DNA of 64,000 bases from JBIKWM01 sp044356305 (GTDB lineage: Bacteria; Bacteroidota; Bacteroidia; UBA10329): assembly GCA_044356305.1 (NCBI GenBank), contig JBIKWM010000012.1:1-64000 (forward strand), written 5' to 3'. The position numbers and the translations under genes are program-made. Positions 1-8,458 of the stretch are shown here, piece by piece. The notes beneath the pieces were generated by a model that saw only the letters and a list, made by a program, of their open reading frames with translations, searched no databases and was not told the origin of the DNA. Positions within the stretch are counted from its first letter, which is position 1. Each line of letters begins with the position of its first letter.

Positions 1-484
1 CATCGGCTCCGCGCCTGATAATGGTGTAGAGGCTCTTCTTGTGCTCCCAATCCCATGCCTCAAATTCTTCCTTGGTCATGTCATGCGGATAGAAGTTTGC
101 CGTCAGTGGTTTCTCTCCTACACCGTCAACAAAGGGCCTGTCGCCATCCAAACGGTCCCACGGGCCATAGTTTACGCCTATGAATCCTTTGACCAATGAA
201 TCCTGAACGGTTCCGATCAGGCTATCGACATTGCCGTAGGCCTCTAACTGGAAAAGACGGTCCATGATCTGGGCAGCCTCAATGAGCAACGGGATGATCT
301 TGCGGTCCTCCTCACTCAGTTTAGAAAGGTCAGTGGTGAGCGGATACACTGTGTAGGTGGTGCTCATTCGTTTTATCAGTTCCTCCGATGGTCCTTTCGG
401 TGTCTCGGGTGCCGGAGCAGGTTTCTCGGCACAGCCGAATACGAGGGACAGCATACTGGCTGCGATCAGGTTCCTTTTCATCAT
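1..484 (-). CDS. Partial lipoprotein, M49-like (DPP III-related) Zn-dependent hydrolase, N-terminal part
   Basis: This is the first ~161 residues of a gene running off the left edge. It begins MMKRNLIAASML and has a signal peptide with a lipobox ending at Cys18 (LVFGC), so the protein is probably membrane-anchored. The following text (TTDLSKLSEEDRKIIPLL, then NYGPWDRLDGD and ANFYPHDMTKEEFE) resembles my recollection of Bacteroidota Zn-dependent hydrolases of the peptidase M49 family. The zinc site (HExxGH type) would lie beyond the window, so the enzymatic call rests on the N-terminal part only. It is divergent from the zinc-ribbon gene, and the palindrome at 543-559 lies between them. Confidence 0.55.
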   Translation of the reverse strand, partial: MMKRNLIAASMLSLVFGCAEKPAPAPETPKGPSEELIKRMSTTYTVYPLTTDLSKLSEEDRKIIPLLIEAAQIMDRLFQLEAYGNVDSLIGTVQDSLVKGFIGVNYGPWDRLDGDRPFVDGVGEKPLTANFYPHDMTKEEFEAWDWEHKKSLYTIIRRGAD

Positions 485-542
485 GTTGCGCGTTTGGCGG
501 CCCAAAATTGGTGATTTCCAGTATTGATGAAACATTTAATGA

Positions 543-559
543 TTACGTGTTTCACGTAT
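543..559. promoter_or_regulatory. Palindrome TACGTG-TTT-CACGTA, candidate operator
   Basis: A perfect 6-bp inverted repeat with a 3-bp spacer lies between the divergent genes at 484 and 581. The same 15-mer occurs at 37182-37196, and a 17-mer with 14 matching positions at 14475-14491, all upstream of genes. Here it is followed by a T-run, so a hairpin or terminator role is an alternative. Confidence 0.45.
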
Positions 560-580
560 TTTTTAGCTTTGTCACCACCG

Positions 581-919
581 ATGCACGAGTACCTCAAGTA
601 CATTCCGTTTTATGATCACCTCATCAACGTGGCCATTGTCTGGGTCATTCTGTTGTTGGTGTTCCGGTTCTCCAATTTCTTCAAATTGAAGGCCTGCCCA
701 TCATGCGGAGGTGAACTCAAACGGTCGCGCAAGGACAGTTGGGAGAAGTACATTACCATTGGTAGCATCGGTCTACTGCCTATAAAGACATACCGGTGCT
801 ACAAGTGTAACTGGAAAGGACATGCTTTCCCATCCAGCATTGAGAGGAAATACAATCCAAAGAAACTGAGGCATGATGACCCCGACTCGAATGTCGAGGT
901 GAACCATGACGATCAGTGA
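581..919 (+). CDS. Small membrane protein with zinc-ribbon-like domain
   Basis: A 112-residue protein of unknown function. One hydrophobic segment near residues 12-30 (INVAIVWVILLLVF) precedes a cytoplasmic-looking domain with two Cys pairs, CPSCGG and CYKCNWKG, about 40 residues apart; this is a probable zinc ribbon. The tail is charged (RKYNPKKLRHDDPDSN). An upstream in-frame ATG at 524 would add 19 residues but would place the 543-559 palindrome inside the coding region, so the start at 581 is preferred. Its end overlaps the convergent CBS gene by 7 bp. No specific family is recognised. Confidence 0.6.
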   Translation: MHEYLKYIPFYDHLINVAIVWVILLLVFRFSNFFKLKACPSCGGELKRSRKDSWEKYITIGSIGLLPIKTYRCYKCNWKGHAFPSSIERKYNPKKLRHDDPDSNVEVNHDDQ

Positions 920-1338
920 TGGAGGTGAATGTAGCGATTGAGGATATCAGTGGTGGTCAACATTCCCATCAAGCCTTCATCGCCCACAACGGGTAGCGCA
1001 CTTATCTGATCGTGCACCATAAGGCGGGCTGCCTCGCTCAGTGGCGAACCGGGTTCTATGGTGCGCACATCGGCTGTCATGGCCTCGCCCACTGAGGTGG
1101 CCGTGAGCAGCAGTTCGTTCACATCATCACCATCGGCTGTGTCGTTCGCCAGAGCCACCCCGTAGGTGATGCGCATCAGGTCGGTGCGACTGATGATACC
1201 CACCAGAGTGTTGCCATCGAGCACGGGCAAATGGCGAAAATGTTCCTTTTCAAAAATATCGCGCACATCAGCAAGGGTGTACTCGGTGGTCACAGTGCGT
1301 AGCCTGCGCGTCATCACATCTTCAACGTTGGGTTCCAT
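913..1338 (-). CDS. CBS-domain pair protein
   Basis: A 141-residue protein made almost entirely of two CBS motifs, a Bateman module. The first is near residues 4-60 (VEDVMTRRLRTV, FRHLPVLDGNTLVGIISRTDLMR) and the second near 80-138 (VGEAMTADVRTIEP, ALPVVGDEGLMGMLTTTDIL). Such stand-alone modules bind adenine nucleotides and act as energy sensors or as regulatory partners. No catalytic domain is attached, so the target is unknown. The start MEPNVEDVMT was chosen because the longer open frame has no CBS-like sequence upstream and would run into the divergent small gene. Confidence 0.8.
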   Translation of the reverse strand: MEPNVEDVMTRRLRTVTTEYTLADVRDIFEKEHFRHLPVLDGNTLVGIISRTDLMRITYGVALANDTADGDDVNELLLTATSVGEAMTADVRTIEPGSPLSEAARLMVHDQISALPVVGDEGLMGMLTTTDILNRYIHLHH

Positions 1339-1527
1339 GTATCTGCTTGTTTGTAGGGGCCAAATTCCGTTGGTTCGATCCCTATTCATATGATTGAGGT
1401 CAAGATCAATGTTGAGACTCGTCAGGGTAGGTAAGCGTGCCTTATCCACCATATTGGAATCGATGTAATAGCGATAACAGCCTACGAACGGAACTTTTCT
1501 GACGACAGTTCCGTACATTCGCACCGA

Positions 1528-1725
1528 ATGGGCAAGGCCAAGGGGCATATGGAGGAGATTATGGTGGAGGTTGGTCGTTTGAACGACTACATCCGTCAAT
1601 ATTGCCCTGAGGTAGAGGCGCTTCCGGCAGCTGTGCTGATGGACGGCCCTTCGGCTGAGGACATGGAAGAACTGTTGCGCAGCCGCGTGGCTGCCATTAA
1701 GGCCACTACCTCTGCCGAGGCATAG
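1528..1725 (+). CDS. Small hypothetical protein upstream of clpP
   Basis: A 65-residue acidic, helix-rich open frame (VEVGRLNDYIRQYCPEVEAL, then AEDMEELLRSRVAAI) that I do not recognise. It occupies the place where many Bacteroidota carry tig (trigger factor) before clpP-clpX, but it does not read like a trigger-factor C-terminus. The frame stays open for some distance upstream without an ATG, so the start is uncertain; the second Met at 1549 is an alternative. There is an 80-bp gap to clpP. Confidence 0.4.
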   Translation: MGKAKGHMEEIMVEVGRLNDYIRQYCPEVEALPAAVLMDGPSAEDMEELLRSRVAAIKATTSAEA

Positions 1726-1847
1726 CTTTTATCAACAGGAACATTGCATAACTGAATCTGTTAGGTCCTTGCTGACGACAGCTGAGGTGCGAAATTGCGC
1801 CCCGCTGCATGGGCAGCACCATCACAATACAGAAAAATCTTACCAGC

Positions 1848-2507
1848 ATGGACAGCAACGAATTTCAACGCTACGCCACCCGCCACCGCGGCATTAGCAG
1901 CACCACCCTCGATAGCTATGTGCGCGGCCTCACGCCTTATATCATAGAGGAGCGCCAGCTCAATGTGGCCCAGATGGACGTTTTCTCACGTCTCATGATG
2001 GACCGCATCATATTCCTTGGTACCGGGATTGATGATCAGGTGGCCAACATCATTCAGGCCCAACTGCTGTTCCTCGCCTCGGTCGATGCACGTAAGGACA
2101 TCCAGATCTACCTCAATAGCCCGGGAGGAAGTGTGTATGCCGGCCTTGGCATATACGATACCATGCAGTATATAAGCTGCGATGTGGCCACTATCTGCAC
2201 TGGTATGGCCGCCAGCATGGGCGCGGTGCTGCTATGTGCCGGTGCCAAAGGCAAGCGGACCGCCCTTAAGCATAGCCGTGTCATGATTCACCAGCCACTC
2301 GGTGGGGCTCAGGGTCAGGCTTCAGACATAGAGATAACCGCCCGCGAGATCATGAAGCTCAAGAAGGAATTGTACGACATCATAGCCACCCACTCTGGTC
2401 AGCCGTTTGATAAAGTATATGCAGATAGCGACCGCGACTACTGGATGACCAGCGAGGAGGCACGTGATTATGGAATGATCGATGAAGTGCTTATCCGTAA
2501 GCCATAA
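1848..2507 (+). CDS. clpP: ATP-dependent Clp protease proteolytic subunit ClpP
   Basis: Serine protease subunit that forms the two-ring tetradecamer docking onto ClpX. All catalytic features are visible in the 219-residue product: nucleophile Ser123 in GMAASMGAV, His148 in RVMIHQPLGG, and the acidic residue near Asp193 (VYADSDRDYW). The oxyanion loop NSPGGSVYAG is intact. The N-terminal text after MDSNEFQRYATRHRGISS matches the family start known from Bacteroidota. An upstream ATG at 1809 would add 13 residues. clpX follows 54 bp downstream with its own promoter-like box. Confidence 0.95.
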   Translation: MDSNEFQRYATRHRGISSTTLDSYVRGLTPYIIEERQLNVAQMDVFSRLMMDRIIFLGTGIDDQVANIIQAQLLFLASVDARKDIQIYLNSPGGSVYAGLGIYDTMQYISCDVATICTGMAASMGAVLLCAGAKGKRTALKHSRVMIHQPLGGAQGQASDIEITAREIMKLKKELYDIIATHSGQPFDKVYADSDRDYWMTSEEARDYGMIDEVLIRKP

Positions 2508-2536
2508 TGTAGGCAATATGTAGGACACATTGCCGT

Positions 2537-2544
2537 TACTTTCG
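2537..2544 (+). promoter_or_regulatory. Bacteroidota -7 box (TACTTTCG) of clpX
   Basis: TACTTTCG lies 17 bp before the clpX ATG. The same word precedes the genes at 21308 and 27348 in this window, as a variant of the TAnnTTTG -7 element of Bacteroidota. Confidence 0.5.
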
Positions 2545-2561
2545 CCAAATGATACGGAGGC

Positions 2562-3812
2562 ATGAGGAATCAGAAAGAACGCGAGAACATTAAATGTTCC
2601 TTTTGCGGAAGGGACAAGCAGGATACCATGGTGCTCATTGCGGGCATCAATGGCCACATCTGCGACCGTTGCATTGGGCAGGCGCACCAGATAGTGGCCG
2701 ATGAATTTGCCAGTAAGCAGAGCAACAGCACCGCCCAAGGTCTGAGGCTACACAAGCCAGCGCAGATCAAAGAGTTTCTCGATGATTTTGTGATAGGGCA
2801 GGACGATGCAAAGAAGGTGTTGGCTGTGGCTGTCTATAACCACTATAAACGCCTTGCCTCGGGCCGTTCGGTGCATGATGAGGAGAGTGTGGAGGTTGAC
2901 AAATCGAACATCGTTCTGGTGGGCCAGACCGGGACTGGAAAGACACTGTTGGCCCGTACGATTGCCAAACTGCTGAATGTGCCGTTCTGCATTGCCGATG
3001 CCACGGTGCTCACCGAGGCCGGATATGTGGGCGAGGACGTGGAGAGCGTGCTGAGCCGATTACTTCAGAATGCCGACTACGACACCAAGCAGGCCGAGCG
3101 CGGCATCGTGTTCATTGACGAAATTGATAAGATTGCGCGGAAGGGCGATAACCCCTCCATTACCCGCGATGTGAGTGGTGAAGGAGTGCAACAGGGCCTA
3201 CTCAAACTGCTTGAGGGTGCTGTGGTGAATGTGCCCCCGCAGGGCGGTCGGAAACACCCTGAGCAGAAGCTTGTGCCGGTTGATACCCGCAACATCCTGT
3301 TCATCTGTGGTGGTGCCTTCGATGGCATAGATAAAATTATTGCCAAGCGCCTGCGAAGGAACACCATCGGATACAGCAGTCAAAGGGACCGTGCGGATGT
3401 CACCGACCATGAACTGCTCGGCCATGTGTCTGCTCAGGATTTGAAAACCTACGGCCTGATACCCGAGCTGATTGGACGTTTGCCAGTCATTTCGCACCTC
3501 GATCCCTTGGATGCCGATGCGCTAAGGCGGATACTTACCGAGCCGAAGAACGCCCTCGTGAAGCAATACCGCAAACTGTTCCGCATGGATGGTATTGAAC
3601 TCACGTTGGCCGATGATGTATTGGATCTAATGGTTGAGAAAGCCATGGAATTCAAGTTGGGGGCCCGCGGTCTGCGCTCTATTATGGAAGCAATCTTGCT
3701 CGATGCCATGTACGAACTGCCTTCAGGTAACGAACGCGAGATTCACATCACCCGTGACTATGCCGAGGAGAAGATGACCCGTTCAAAACTCGGGAAGCTC
3801 CGTGCGGCCTGA
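2562..3812 (+). CDS. clpX: ATP-dependent Clp protease ATP-binding subunit ClpX
   Basis: AAA+ unfoldase that feeds ssrA-tagged and other substrates to ClpP. Of its 416 residues, the N-terminal zinc-binding domain has CSFCGRDK and CDRCI (residues 12-38). The AAA+ domain has Walker A GQTGTGKTLLA (~126), Walker B FIDEIDK (~187), a GYVGEDVES pore loop region and sensor residues in IGRLPV. The C-terminal subdomain carries LGARGLRSIMEAILLDAMYELPS. Length is normal. It forms the expected pair with clpP, and the cognate tmRNA gene is also in this window at 41123. Confidence 0.96.
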   Translation: MRNQKERENIKCSFCGRDKQDTMVLIAGINGHICDRCIGQAHQIVADEFASKQSNSTAQGLRLHKPAQIKEFLDDFVIGQDDAKKVLAVAVYNHYKRLASGRSVHDEESVEVDKSNIVLVGQTGTGKTLLARTIAKLLNVPFCIADATVLTEAGYVGEDVESVLSRLLQNADYDTKQAERGIVFIDEIDKIARKGDNPSITRDVSGEGVQQGLLKLLEGAVVNVPPQGGRKHPEQKLVPVDTRNILFICGGAFDGIDKIIAKRLRRNTIGYSSQRDRADVTDHELLGHVSAQDLKTYGLIPELIGRLPVISHLDPLDADALRRILTEPKNALVKQYRKLFRMDGIELTLADDVLDLMVEKAMEFKLGARGLRSIMEAILLDAMYELPSGNEREIHITRDYAEEKMTRSKLGKLRAA

Positions 3813-3932
3813 GCCTCTCAGCTCAATTCAGATAAATTATCCCATTTCGGCTTATCACCGCGTAAATCGGATATTTCCGTGGTTAAGAATCAGGAACGGC
3901 ATTGATTCGTTCTGTTGAACCAAACAGAGACC

Positions 3933-3968
3933 AAAAAAATAAAAAGCCCGAACCTTTCGGCCCGGGCT
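3933..3968 (-). terminator. Rho-independent terminator of the small lipoprotein gene
   Basis: On the minus strand, AGCCCG and CGGGCT form a GC-rich stem followed by a T-rich tract with a single interruption. It sits 25 bp past the stop of the 62-residue lipoprotein gene. Confidence 0.75.
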
Positions 3969-3992
3969 ATCCAATAATTACGACTTACGATA

Positions 3993-4181
3993 TCAATCGC
4001 AGCTCCAACCTGCTGACTCGTAGTACGCCTTGGCATCGTCCCAGTTGTCATACAGTGTGCCATCAAAATCATCTTCACAGATCTTGGCTGTGAGCAGGGT
4101 ACAGCAGTTGCTGCTGCAAGAGCTCATGGTCATGGCTACGAGGCCGAGGACCGGAACAATGGCGAGAAATGCTTTTTTCAT
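3993..4181 (-). CDS. Small Cys-rich lipoprotein, hypothetical
   Basis: A 62-residue protein starting MKKAFLAIVPVLGLVAMTMSS, a clear type II signal peptide with candidate lipid Cys at 22 (SSC). The mature part has several Cys residues (CSSNCC, ICEDDFDG, GWSCD) that could form disulfides in the periplasm or outer membrane. No family is recognised. A terminator follows directly. An imperfect TACGCG-N4-CACGTA inverted repeat lies ~57 bp upstream of the start (4238-4253). Confidence 0.6.
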   Translation of the reverse strand: MKKAFLAIVPVLGLVAMTMSSCSSNCCTLLTAKICEDDFDGTLYDNWDDAKAYYESAGWSCD

Positions 4182-4298
4182 GGTTGAAAGAGATTGGTTA
4201 GTGGTGCAATGATCGTTGATTGAACCATGCGCCCGACTACGCGGAATCACGTAATTGGTGCGTCTGAGCACAAGAGGCTGATTATCAGTTGATAAAAA

Positions 4299-5477
4299 TT
4301 ATACAAATGCGTTTATTCCTGTCACGTCCATGCCGGTGATAAGCAGATGGATGTCGTGTGTGCCCTCGTAGGTGATCACACTTTCCAAGTTCATGCTGTG
4401 GCGCATGATGGGGTATTCTCCCGTTATGCCCATTCCGCCAAGCATCTGGCGCGCCTCTCGGGCAATGCTGATGGCCATGTGCACGTTGTTGCGCTTGGCC
4501 ATGCTTATCTGAGCAGGGGTGGCGCGGTCCTCGTTTTTCAGAACCCCTAATCGCCAGGTGAGCAGCTGAGCCTTGGTGATCTCGGTGATCATTTCGGCCA
4601 ATTTCTTTTGCTGCAACTGGAATCCACCTATGGGCCTACCGAACTGTTTGCGTTCCTTGGAGTAACGCAGAGCCGTATCGTAGCAGTCCATGGCCGCACC
4701 TATGGCGCCCCATGCAATGCCGTATCGGGCCGAATTGAGGCACGAGAGCGGACCCTTCAGTCCCCTGATGTCGGGGAAGAGGTTCTGCTTGGGCACCCGC
4801 ACATTATCAAACACCAGTTCACCGGTGGCAGATGCGCGCAGGCTCCATTTACCATGGGTCTCGGGCGTGCTGAAACCTTCCATGCCGCGCTCGACCACTA
4901 GGCCGCGTATGGACCCCTCCTCATCCTTGGCCCATACAACTGCAATGTCTGCGAAGGGGGCGTTGCTGATCCACATCTTGGCCCCATTCAGTATCACATG
5001 GTCGCCCGCATCTTTGAAGTGTGTGACCATGCCGGCCGGGTTCGACCCGTGGTCCGGTTCGGTCAGGCCAAAGCAGCCCATCATTTCGCCAGTGGCCAGT
5101 TTTGGCAGGTATTTCCTGCGCTGCTCCTCGGTGCCGAACTTGTAGATAGGATACATGACCAACGAGCTCTGCACCGAAGCGGTTGACCGAACGCCACTGT
5201 CACAGCGCTCCAATTCCTGCATCAGCAGACCATAACTGATCTGATCGAGGCCAGGGCCTCCGTACTCAGTTGGGATGTAGGGCCCGAATGCGCCCACCTC
5301 GCCCAATCCGCGAATGATCTGTCTGGGGAATTCAGCCCGTTGGGCATAATCCTCTATTATCGGAGAGACCTCAGCCTTTATCCATGCCCGAGCGGTGTCG
5401 CGTATCAGCTTGTGCTCATCGGTGAGCAGCTCGTCCATCAGATAATAATCGTGTGCCTGAAAGCGGTCCTGTGCCAT
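4299..5477 (-). CDS. Acyl-CoA dehydrogenase, glutaryl-CoA dehydrogenase-like
   Basis: FAD-dependent enzyme of 392 residues. It carries the acyl-CoA dehydrogenase signatures CFGLTEPDHGSNP (FAD/substrate loop), WISNAPFADIAVVWAK and GMGITGEYPIMRH. The C-terminal ITYEGTHDIHLLITGMDVTG provides the catalytic Glu in YEGT, as in glutaryl-CoA dehydrogenase. It therefore probably oxidises and decarboxylates glutaryl-CoA to crotonyl-CoA in lysine/tryptophan degradation, though substrate assignment inside this superfamily is inferential. Start MAQDRFQAHDYYLMDELLT is chosen over an upstream extension because a TACGTTTG -7 box sits 28 bp before it. The saccharopine dehydrogenase-like gene at 39724 could belong to the same pathway. 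Confidence 0.85.
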   Translation of the reverse strand: MAQDRFQAHDYYLMDELLTDEHKLIRDTARAWIKAEVSPIIEDYAQRAEFPRQIIRGLGEVGAFGPYIPTEYGGPGLDQISYGLLMQELERCDSGVRSTASVQSSLVMYPIYKFGTEEQRRKYLPKLATGEMMGCFGLTEPDHGSNPAGMVTHFKDAGDHVILNGAKMWISNAPFADIAVVWAKDEEGSIRGLVVERGMEGFSTPETHGKWSLRASATGELVFDNVRVPKQNLFPDIRGLKGPLSCLNSARYGIAWGAIGAAMDCYDTALRYSKERKQFGRPIGGFQLQQKKLAEMITEITKAQLLTWRLGVLKNEDRATPAQISMAKRNNVHMAISIAREARQMLGGMGITGEYPIMRHSMNLESVITYEGTHDIHLLITGMDVTGINAFV

Positions 5478-5505
5478 GGTGCAATGGGTTCTCTGTTTCG
5501 GATCG

Positions 5506-5513
5506 CAAACGTA
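5506..5513 (-). promoter_or_regulatory. -7 box TACGTTTG of the acyl-CoA dehydrogenase gene
   Basis: Exact match to the Bacteroidota TAnnTTTG consensus on the minus strand, 28 bp upstream of the ATG at 5477. Confidence 0.55.
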
Positions 5514-5641
5514 GCCCAAAGCCCGTTACCCCATTCGCGCACTTATTGACAGGTATGGCAGCCCGAATGACTGATCGGTCTGGCAACTATTAGTGATGAA
5601 GTTAGTCACGGCAGAGTTGATTTAAGTCAGTTTCTTACAAC

Positions 5642-5649
5642 TACATTTG
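5642..5649 (+). promoter_or_regulatory. -7 box TACATTTG of the choice-of-anchor V gene
   Basis: Exact TAnnTTTG match on the plus strand, 26 bp before the ATG at 5676. Confidence 0.55.
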
Positions 5650-5675
5650 CGACACAAATCCCTAAGACCGACCAG

Positions 5676-6491
5676 ATGAAGAAAACAATACTCCTTGCCT
5701 TTGCACTCGTGGCCGGTGGCCTCGGTATAGATTATCACAGCAATCATGCCCTGACCAACAGCAGCGGTGCCCCTCAGGGCAAGACCGGTGCCCCTGGCGA
5801 GGGAACCTGCAATGATTGCCACAGCGGTCCGGCTGTGAGCAATCAGGTACTTACCGTCACCAGCACCGTGCCCGTTCAGGGTTATGTGCCCGGGTCTTCT
5901 TATACCATTACTGTGCAGCTTACCGGTGGGCTGAGCAACACCTTCGGCTTTCAGGCATCGCCTCAGAATACCAGCGGGGTACTGCAAGGGACCATGACTG
6001 CAGGAACAGGCACTCAGCTCATTGGAGGTAATAAGTGGATCACTCACACAGCGGCCGGTAATCAGGGCAGTGGCAATGCCAAGACCTGGACCTTTCAGTG
6101 GACCGCTCCCAACCCCGGTACCGGCAACCTGACGTTCTATGTCGCGGGTAACTTTGCCAGCGGTAGCAACGGCAATCAGAGCGATGTGATTCGCACTACG
6201 ACATTGGCTCTTTCTCAGGCTTCTGGTGTCGGAATTCAGGATATAAGCGAGCGCGGATATGCCGTGTTCCCTAATCCTGCCACCGACCATGTGACAATTG
6301 CGCTGCCGAATGATGTGGTCAATGCAACAGCATCACTGTTTGACATCAGCGGCCGCATCACCCTTTCTGAGCGCCTCACCGTTACAGGTGGCATAAGCCG
6401 TCTCGACCTCAATAAGGTTCGCCCAGGAATGTATATGCTGGCCTTGGAGTATAACGGCACCCGCAAGGTGACCAAGGTGCTTGTTGACTGA
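5676..6491 (+). CDS. Secreted choice-of-anchor V-type protein with T9SS sorting domain
   Basis: A 271-residue exported protein. A signal peptide (MKKTILLAFALVAGGLG) is followed by GAPGEGTCNDCHSGP, the CxxCH-containing start typical of the Bacteroidota choice-of-anchor V family, then a beta-rich domain with IGGNKWITHTAAG and the WTAPNPGTGNLTFYVAGNF repeat-like strand. Residues ~200-271 (YAVFPNPATDHVTI, LFDISGRI, GMYMLALEYNGTRKVTKVLVD) form a type A T9SS C-terminal sorting domain, so the protein should be exported and anchored at the cell surface. Whether the single CxxCH binds heme is unknown. A strong terminator follows. Confidence 0.85.
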   Translation: MKKTILLAFALVAGGLGIDYHSNHALTNSSGAPQGKTGAPGEGTCNDCHSGPAVSNQVLTVTSTVPVQGYVPGSSYTITVQLTGGLSNTFGFQASPQNTSGVLQGTMTAGTGTQLIGGNKWITHTAAGNQGSGNAKTWTFQWTAPNPGTGNLTFYVAGNFASGSNGNQSDVIRTTTLALSQASGVGIQDISERGYAVFPNPATDHVTIALPNDVVNATASLFDISGRITLSERLTVTGGISRLDLNKVRPGMYMLALEYNGTRKVTKVLVD

Positions 6492-6512
6492 GGTTATTTC
6501 AGATACTTGAAA

Positions 6513-6549
6513 GAGAAAGGGCTGCCCATTAGGGCGGCCCTTTCTTTTG
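6513..6549 (+). terminator. Rho-independent terminator after the T9SS cargo gene
   Basis: AAAGGGCTGCC and GGGCGGCCCTTT form a stem, followed by a C-T-T-T-T tract, 22 bp after the stop codon at 6491. Confidence 0.85.
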
Positions 6550-6591
6550 TGCTGCAACGATCTTTTGTGCATCGATGCTGTTACATCGCCC

Positions 6592-7353
6592 ATGAATCAT
6601 ACAATTTTCTTCCCAGCAATGACTGTTCTGATTTACATGGTGCTGATGTGGCTGCTGGCCCTACGCCTAAAGGACAACAGTATAGTGGACATAGGTTGGG
6701 GCATGGCTTTTGTTCTCATCTGCGGTACATATCTCGTCATGATGCCTCAGGTCACATCAGGTCAGTGGCTCATGTTCATGGTAGTCACCATTTGGGCTGT
6801 GCGCCTGTCGGGCTACATCTGGTTGCGCAACCGGGGCAAGGGCGAAGATTTCCGTTATGCCGCCTGGCGCAAGGACTGGGGCCGACATGTGGTGTGGCGC
6901 AGCCTCTTACAGGTGTTCATGCTTCAAGGCGCCATCATGCTGGTGGTGGCCACTCCGCTACATGCAGTATTTCAGGGCACAAGTCAGGCCTTATCGCCTT
7001 CAATGCTAATTGGGTCGCTCTTGGCTATGGCCGGAATAGCAATAGAGGCCGTGGCCGATGCGCAGATGATGCGCTACAAATCTGATTCCGCCAACAAGGG
7101 CCGCATCATGCAAAATGGGCTATGGAGGTACTCTCGCCACCCTAATTACTTCGGTGAGGCTGTAACATGGTGGGGTCTAGGCATAATGGCTCTGCCCACT
7201 TGGTGGGGCGCCATCGGCCCTGTGGTGATCACGTGGCTACTGCTACGTGTGTCGGGTGTCACCATGCTCGAGCGCAAGTATGAGGGCAACCCCGAGTACA
7301 GCGATTACACAAAGCGCACCAATGCCTTTCTGCCGTGGTGGCCGAAGGGCTAA
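6592..7353 (+). CDS. DUF1295 membrane protein (steroid 5-alpha-reductase-like fold)
   Basis: A 253-residue polytopic membrane protein with about six hydrophobic helices. The C-terminal signature MQNGLWRYSRHPNYFGEAVTWWGLG followed by GNPEYSDYTKRTNAFLPW is typical of DUF1295, the family related to isoprenylcysteine methyltransferases and steroid 5-alpha-reductases. These are NADPH- or SAM-dependent lipid enzymes, but the substrate here cannot be predicted. Start MNHTIFFPAM is preferred over an upstream extension that lacks hydrophobic character. It stands alone between a terminator and the gldA leader. Confidence 0.8.
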   Translation: MNHTIFFPAMTVLIYMVLMWLLALRLKDNSIVDIGWGMAFVLICGTYLVMMPQVTSGQWLMFMVVTIWAVRLSGYIWLRNRGKGEDFRYAAWRKDWGRHVVWRSLLQVFMLQGAIMLVVATPLHAVFQGTSQALSPSMLIGSLLAMAGIAIEAVADAQMMRYKSDSANKGRIMQNGLWRYSRHPNYFGEAVTWWGLGIMALPTWWGAIGPVVITWLLLRVSGVTMLERKYEGNPEYSDYTKRTNAFLPWWPKG

Positions 7354-7434
7354 GGCGACCTCTTTTAAATAGGATAGTTCTTCACTACAAGCAATCATCG
7401 GCAGTCAGCATCGGGGCAGATTAAGTCAGTTCGG

Positions 7435-7467
7435 ATTATGCTCTGTTGTTCTTAGGCAGAGTATAAT
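7435..7467. promoter_or_regulatory. Imperfect inverted repeat upstream of gldA
   Basis: ATTATGCTCTG and CAGAGTATAAT are an 11-bp inverted repeat with one mismatch, separated by 11 bp, about 70 bp before gldA. It could be an operator or a leader hairpin; nothing else is recognisable in the 183-bp gap. Confidence 0.35.
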
Positions 7468-7536
7468 GTACCTACCTAAGGCCTGTATATCTGTTTCAAT
7501 TTTCGGAATTCTGTCTTTCTTCATTAGCATTGTGCC

Positions 7537-8454
7537 ATGTCGATAGAAGTGCGTCATGTGACCAAGGTGTTCGGGCAGCAAAAGGCGCTCGATTCGGTTT
7601 CGTTCAGTGTTGGTCGTGGTCGGGTGGTCGGTTTCTTAGGGCCTAACGGGGCAGGAAAGAGCACCATGATGCGCATCATAACCTGTTACTTGCCGCAAAC
7701 CAGTGGCACGGTGCATGTTTGTGGGCACGATACCGCTACCGACAGTATGAATGTGAGGCGAAAAGTGGGGTACCTGCCCGAGGCCAATCCTCTCTACCCA
7801 GATATGTACGTGCGGGAGTACCTTCAATTTGTGGCCGGATTGTATGGATTGAAGGATGGAAAAATCCGGGCCGAGCGGATGATAGAACTAACGGGTCTCG
7901 CACCCGAGCGCAACAAGCAGATCGGGCAGCTCAGCAAAGGCTATAAGCAGAGGGTGGGCTTGGCCCAGGCCATGATACACGACCCCGAGGTGCTCATACT
8001 TGACGAACCTACCAGTGGCCTCGACCCGAATCAATTGGTGGGCATACGTGCTCTAATACGTGAATTGGGCCGCGACCGGACGGTTCTGTTCAGTTCGCAC
8101 ATCATGCAGGAAGTAGAGGCTGTATCAGATCAGGTGATTATCATAGACCGTGGCCATGTGGTGACCGACCGCCCAACTACCGACCTCAAGGGTCTGACTG
8201 GCCCCATGCAGAGCATACGTGTTGAGTTTGACCGGGCCACGGATGTCCAGCGTCTGCGCAAGGAGCTTAATCTGCGCGATGTGCGCAGCCTCGAGGGCAA
8301 TTGCTATCGGTTAGTTGCTGCCACTGAGGCCGACATACGGCCCGATGTGGCCCGGTGGGCACAGGCCAACGGTTTTCTCACCCTCAGTATGACCACCGAA
8401 GAGGCCAAGCTTGAAGAGATATTCCAAGAGCTTACTGGGAAGAAGAAGGGTTGA
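7537..8454 (+). CDS. gldA: Gliding-motility-associated ABC transporter ATP-binding subunit GldA
   Basis: ABC ATPase of 305 residues with Walker A GPNGAGKST (~35-43), Q-loop region, signature LSKGYKQRVGLAQAM (~133), Walker B VLILDEPTSGLDP and the switch His in SSHIMQEVEA. The long C-terminal regulatory part (~215-305) and the motif GYLPEANPLYPDMYVREYL match GldA, the ATPase associated with GldF/GldG in gliding Bacteroidota. No gldF/gldG gene is adjacent, so it works with partners elsewhere or is a general GldA-like exporter ATPase. It converges with ftsY, only 4 bp apart. Confidence 0.85.
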   Translation: MSIEVRHVTKVFGQQKALDSVSFSVGRGRVVGFLGPNGAGKSTMMRIITCYLPQTSGTVHVCGHDTATDSMNVRRKVGYLPEANPLYPDMYVREYLQFVAGLYGLKDGKIRAERMIELTGLAPERNKQIGQLSKGYKQRVGLAQAMIHDPEVLILDEPTSGLDPNQLVGIRALIRELGRDRTVLFSSHIMQEVEAVSDQVIIIDRGHVVTDRPTTDLKGLTGPMQSIRVEFDRATDVQRLRKELNLRDVRSLEGNCYRLVAATEADIRPDVARWAQANGFLTLSMTTEEAKLEEIFQELTGKKKG

Positions 8455-8458
8455 AAAC

